Shown: one piece after another, positions 5,268-6,319 of the stretch
Layout: every line of letters starts with the position of its first letter
Numbering within the stretch: position 1 is the first letter of the stretch
NCBI GenBank assembly: GCA_014378125.1
Contig: JACMOG010000282.1
Location: forward strand, 1-6,319
DNA length: 6,319 nucleotides
Source: Vitreoscilla sp.
GTDB lineage: Bacteria; Pseudomonadota; Gammaproteobacteria; Burkholderiales; Burkholderiaceae
Direction: 5' to 3'
Notes under the pieces: model-generated
Databases searched by the model: none
Seen by the model: only the letters and a program-made list of their open reading frames with translations
Told to the model about the DNA's origin: nothing
Position numbers and translations under genes: made by a program

Positions 5268-5305
5268 TCCGGGAGAGCTCCGGAACGACCCGGCCTGCCG
5301 GGTTG
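5268..5305 (+). other. Two tandem stem-loops in the imuA leader
   Basis: TCCGG (5268-5272) pairs with CCGGA (5280-5284). CGACCCGG (5286-5293) pairs with CCGGGTTG (5298-5305), including one G-U pair, around a 4-nt loop. Both are downstream of the predicted start point, so the mRNA leader should be structured. No Shine-Dalgarno is evident between them and the imuA ATG. Confidence 0.4.
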
Positions 5306-5346
5306 CGACGCCCTCCCGCTGCCCATGCATCCACGTCTGCCCGGTC

Positions 5347-6054
5347 ATGTCCTCGCCTTCTTCCCTGCTGCCGCTGGAGCATCTGCATCCGGCGTTGTGG
5401 CGCGCGCACCAGCTGGGGCGCGGGCGGGAGGCGGTGCACGCGAGCGGCTATACCGCGCTCGATGCCGAGCTGCCGGGCGGTGGCTGGCCGCAGAGAGCAC
5501 TCACGGAGCTCCTGCTCACCCGCCCTGGCTGGGGTGAGACCCGACTGCTCGCGCCGGTGCTCGCACGCGTGGGCGCGGCCGGGCGAGGCGTGCTGCTGCT
5601 GGGGCCGCCGGCCGAGCCCTGCGCCGAGGCGCTGGCGCAGCTGGGACTCGACCTGTCGCGCTGCGTGGTGATCCGCGGCGACGACCTGCTGTGGCCGCTC
5701 GAGCAGGCGCTGCGCAGCGGCCAGGCGGGCGCGGTCGTGGCGTGGGCGCCGGCCAGCCTCAAGGGCGAGGCCTTGCGCCGGCTGCAGCTGGCCGCGCAGT
5801 CGCACGAGGGGCCGGCCTTCGTCGTGCGGGCCGAGGCCGCGGCGGCCCATCCCAGCCCGGCGCCGCTGCGCCTGGCGCTGGCGGGCGCCGGCCCCGACTC
5901 CTTGGCCGTGCGCCTGCTCAGGCGGCGCGGGCCGGCGCTGGAGCTGCCGGTGGTGCTCGCGCTGCCGCCCGTGCTCTCGCGTGCCGCGCGTCAGCGGGCG
6001 CTCACGCCCCGGCGCACGCGCACGAGCGTGCAGGCCTTGTCCACCATCGCATGA
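5347..6054 (+). CDS. imuA: ImuA, translesion-synthesis accessory protein (RecA/SulA-like)
   Basis: A 235-residue RecA-fold protein, first gene of the SOS mutasome cassette imuA-imuB-dnaE2. ImuA acts with ImuB and the error-prone polymerase DnaE2 in damage-induced mutagenesis; its precise role is unsettled. Family marks are LHPALWRAHQLG (13-24), LPGGGWPQRALTELLL (42-57), VLLLGPP (82-88), LLWPLEQALRSGQAGAVVAW (114-133) and LRRLQLAA (143-150). The GGGW segment stands where RecA has its Walker A loop, but no GxxxxGK[T/S] is present, as is usual for these SulA-like proteins. The C-terminus (SRAARQRALTPRRTRTSVQ, 211-229) is basic. The start is the ATG at 5347; no strong ribosome-binding site precedes it, and the ATG at 5325 is out of frame. 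A LexA box and promoter lie just upstream; imuB follows after 19 nt. Confidence 0.92.
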   Translation: MSSPSSLLPLEHLHPALWRAHQLGRGREAVHASGYTALDAELPGGGWPQRALTELLLTRPGWGETRLLAPVLARVGAAGRGVLLLGPPAEPCAEALAQLGLDLSRCVVIRGDDLLWPLEQALRSGQAGAVVAWAPASLKGEALRRLQLAAQSHEGPAFVVRAEAAAAHPSPAPLRLALAGAGPDSLAVRLLRRRGPALELPVVLALPPVLSRAARQRALTPRRTRTSVQALSTIA

Positions 6055-6073
6055 TCCAGGCGGAGATCTCACC

Positions 6074-6319
6074 ATGCTCTGGATCGGCATCCACCTGCCG
6101 GCGTTGTCGCTGGAATCCTTCATCGCCACGCTGGCGCCGGAGCCGCTGGCGGCCGACCGGGTGGTGGACGACCTCGACGAGATCGACGCGGTGGGCCCCG
6201 TGGCACTGGTCGATCGGCACCGCATCGTCGCGGCCAATGACGCGGCGCGCGAGTGCGGAGTACGGCCCGGCCAGAAGCGCGCCACGGCGCTCGCGCTCGC
6301 GCCGCACGCACGCCTGGGC
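6074..6319 (+). CDS. imuB: ImuB, Y-family polymerase-like mutasome subunit (3' end outside the window)
   Basis: The first 82 residues are present, open to the window end. The start MLWIGIHLPALSLESF is the typical ImuB opening, equivalent to the first beta strand of Y-family polymerases. VALVDRHRIVAANDAARECGVRPGQKRATALALAP follows the family finger/palm pattern (RIVAAN, then GVRPGQ). The first strand has W-I-G-I-H where active Y polymerases carry metal-binding acids, in line with ImuB being catalytically dead and acting as the adaptor that links DnaE2 to the beta clamp. The remaining sites lie outside. CGGAG (6061-6065) gives a good ribosome-binding site 8 nt before the ATG. Co-transcribed with imuA under LexA control; dnaE2 is expected downstream but not seen. 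Confidence 0.9.
   Translation, partial: MLWIGIHLPALSLESFIATLAPEPLAADRVVDDLDEIDAVGPVALVDRHRIVAANDAARECGVRPGQKRATALALAPHARLG

Noticed and set aside
5154..5537. A plus-strand open frame crossing the dyad, the LexA box and the start of imuA
   Set aside because: It translates known regulatory DNA and then an out-of-frame part of imuA; the composition is low-complexity Arg/Ala/Gly/Pro with no ribosome-binding site.
5233..6285. A 350-residue minus-strand open frame over imuA and imuB
   Set aside because: It is the antisense shadow of two well-recognised genes; long antisense frames are expected at this GC content.
1..6319. tRNA, rRNA, riboswitch or CRISPR
   Set aside because: No cloverleaf with CCA or T-loop consensus, no rRNA blocks, no regularly spaced repeats and no riboswitch core that I could recognise by eye. 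A covariance-model scan (Infernal against Rfam) was not possible here.

Overview
The window is about two-thirds GC, with strongly GC-biased third codon positions. It carries an imuA/imuB SOS cassette behind an E. coli-type LexA box (CTGT-N8-ACAG), an AhpF, a RarD and a YchJ. Together these suggest a betaproteobacterium, probably Burkholderiales and plausibly the Comamonadaceae/Variovorax neighbourhood. That placement is inference from protein flavour; there is no rRNA marker here.

Layout. Positions 1-627 (+) hold the 3' end of ahpF, the flavoprotein reductase of the alkyl hydroperoxide reductase system. After a 127-bp gap with hairpins comes a minus-strand block: a promoterless 3' remnant of a sedolisin-type (S53) serine peptidase (755-1242), butted directly against the 3' end of an intact rarD-like EamA transporter (1246-2157). 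A divergent plus-strand gene (2370-2903) encodes a small four-helix membrane protein of unknown function. Its ribosome-binding site abuts a perfect 9-bp inverted repeat, and a strong terminator hairpin follows it. Positions 2964-3434 are a scar: a 21-codon minus-strand gene tail whose stop lies inside that terminator, then the middle of a short-chain dehydrogenase/reductase (+) that has lost both ends. Next comes an intact vapBC type II toxin-antitoxin pair on the minus strand (3454-4123) with an 18-bp palindromic operator. Upstream of it, also on minus, is a two-gene operon: ychJ (4739-5134), then a cupin gene (4219-4722). From 5135 to 5346 is a divergent intergenic region with a 36-nt dyad, a sigma70-like promoter and a LexA box. 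It drives imuA (5347-6054) and imuB (6074 onward, cut by the window end).

How the parts relate. The two ends are conserved functions: peroxide detoxification (AhpF) and DNA-damage-inducible translesion synthesis (ImuA/ImuB, normally with DnaE2 just downstream). The middle, about 0.75-4.2 kb, is a patchwork of gene remnants around intact genes, including a toxin-antitoxin module, as expected for an indel hotspot. No transposase, integrase, tRNA, rRNA, CRISPR array or attachment site was seen. I found no convincing previously undescribed multi-gene system. The best leads are regulatory and structural: the 5155-5190 dyad, the hairpin abutting the Shine-Dalgarno at 2330-2356, the possibly leaderless vapBC transcript, and the fossil coding tail at 2964-3029.
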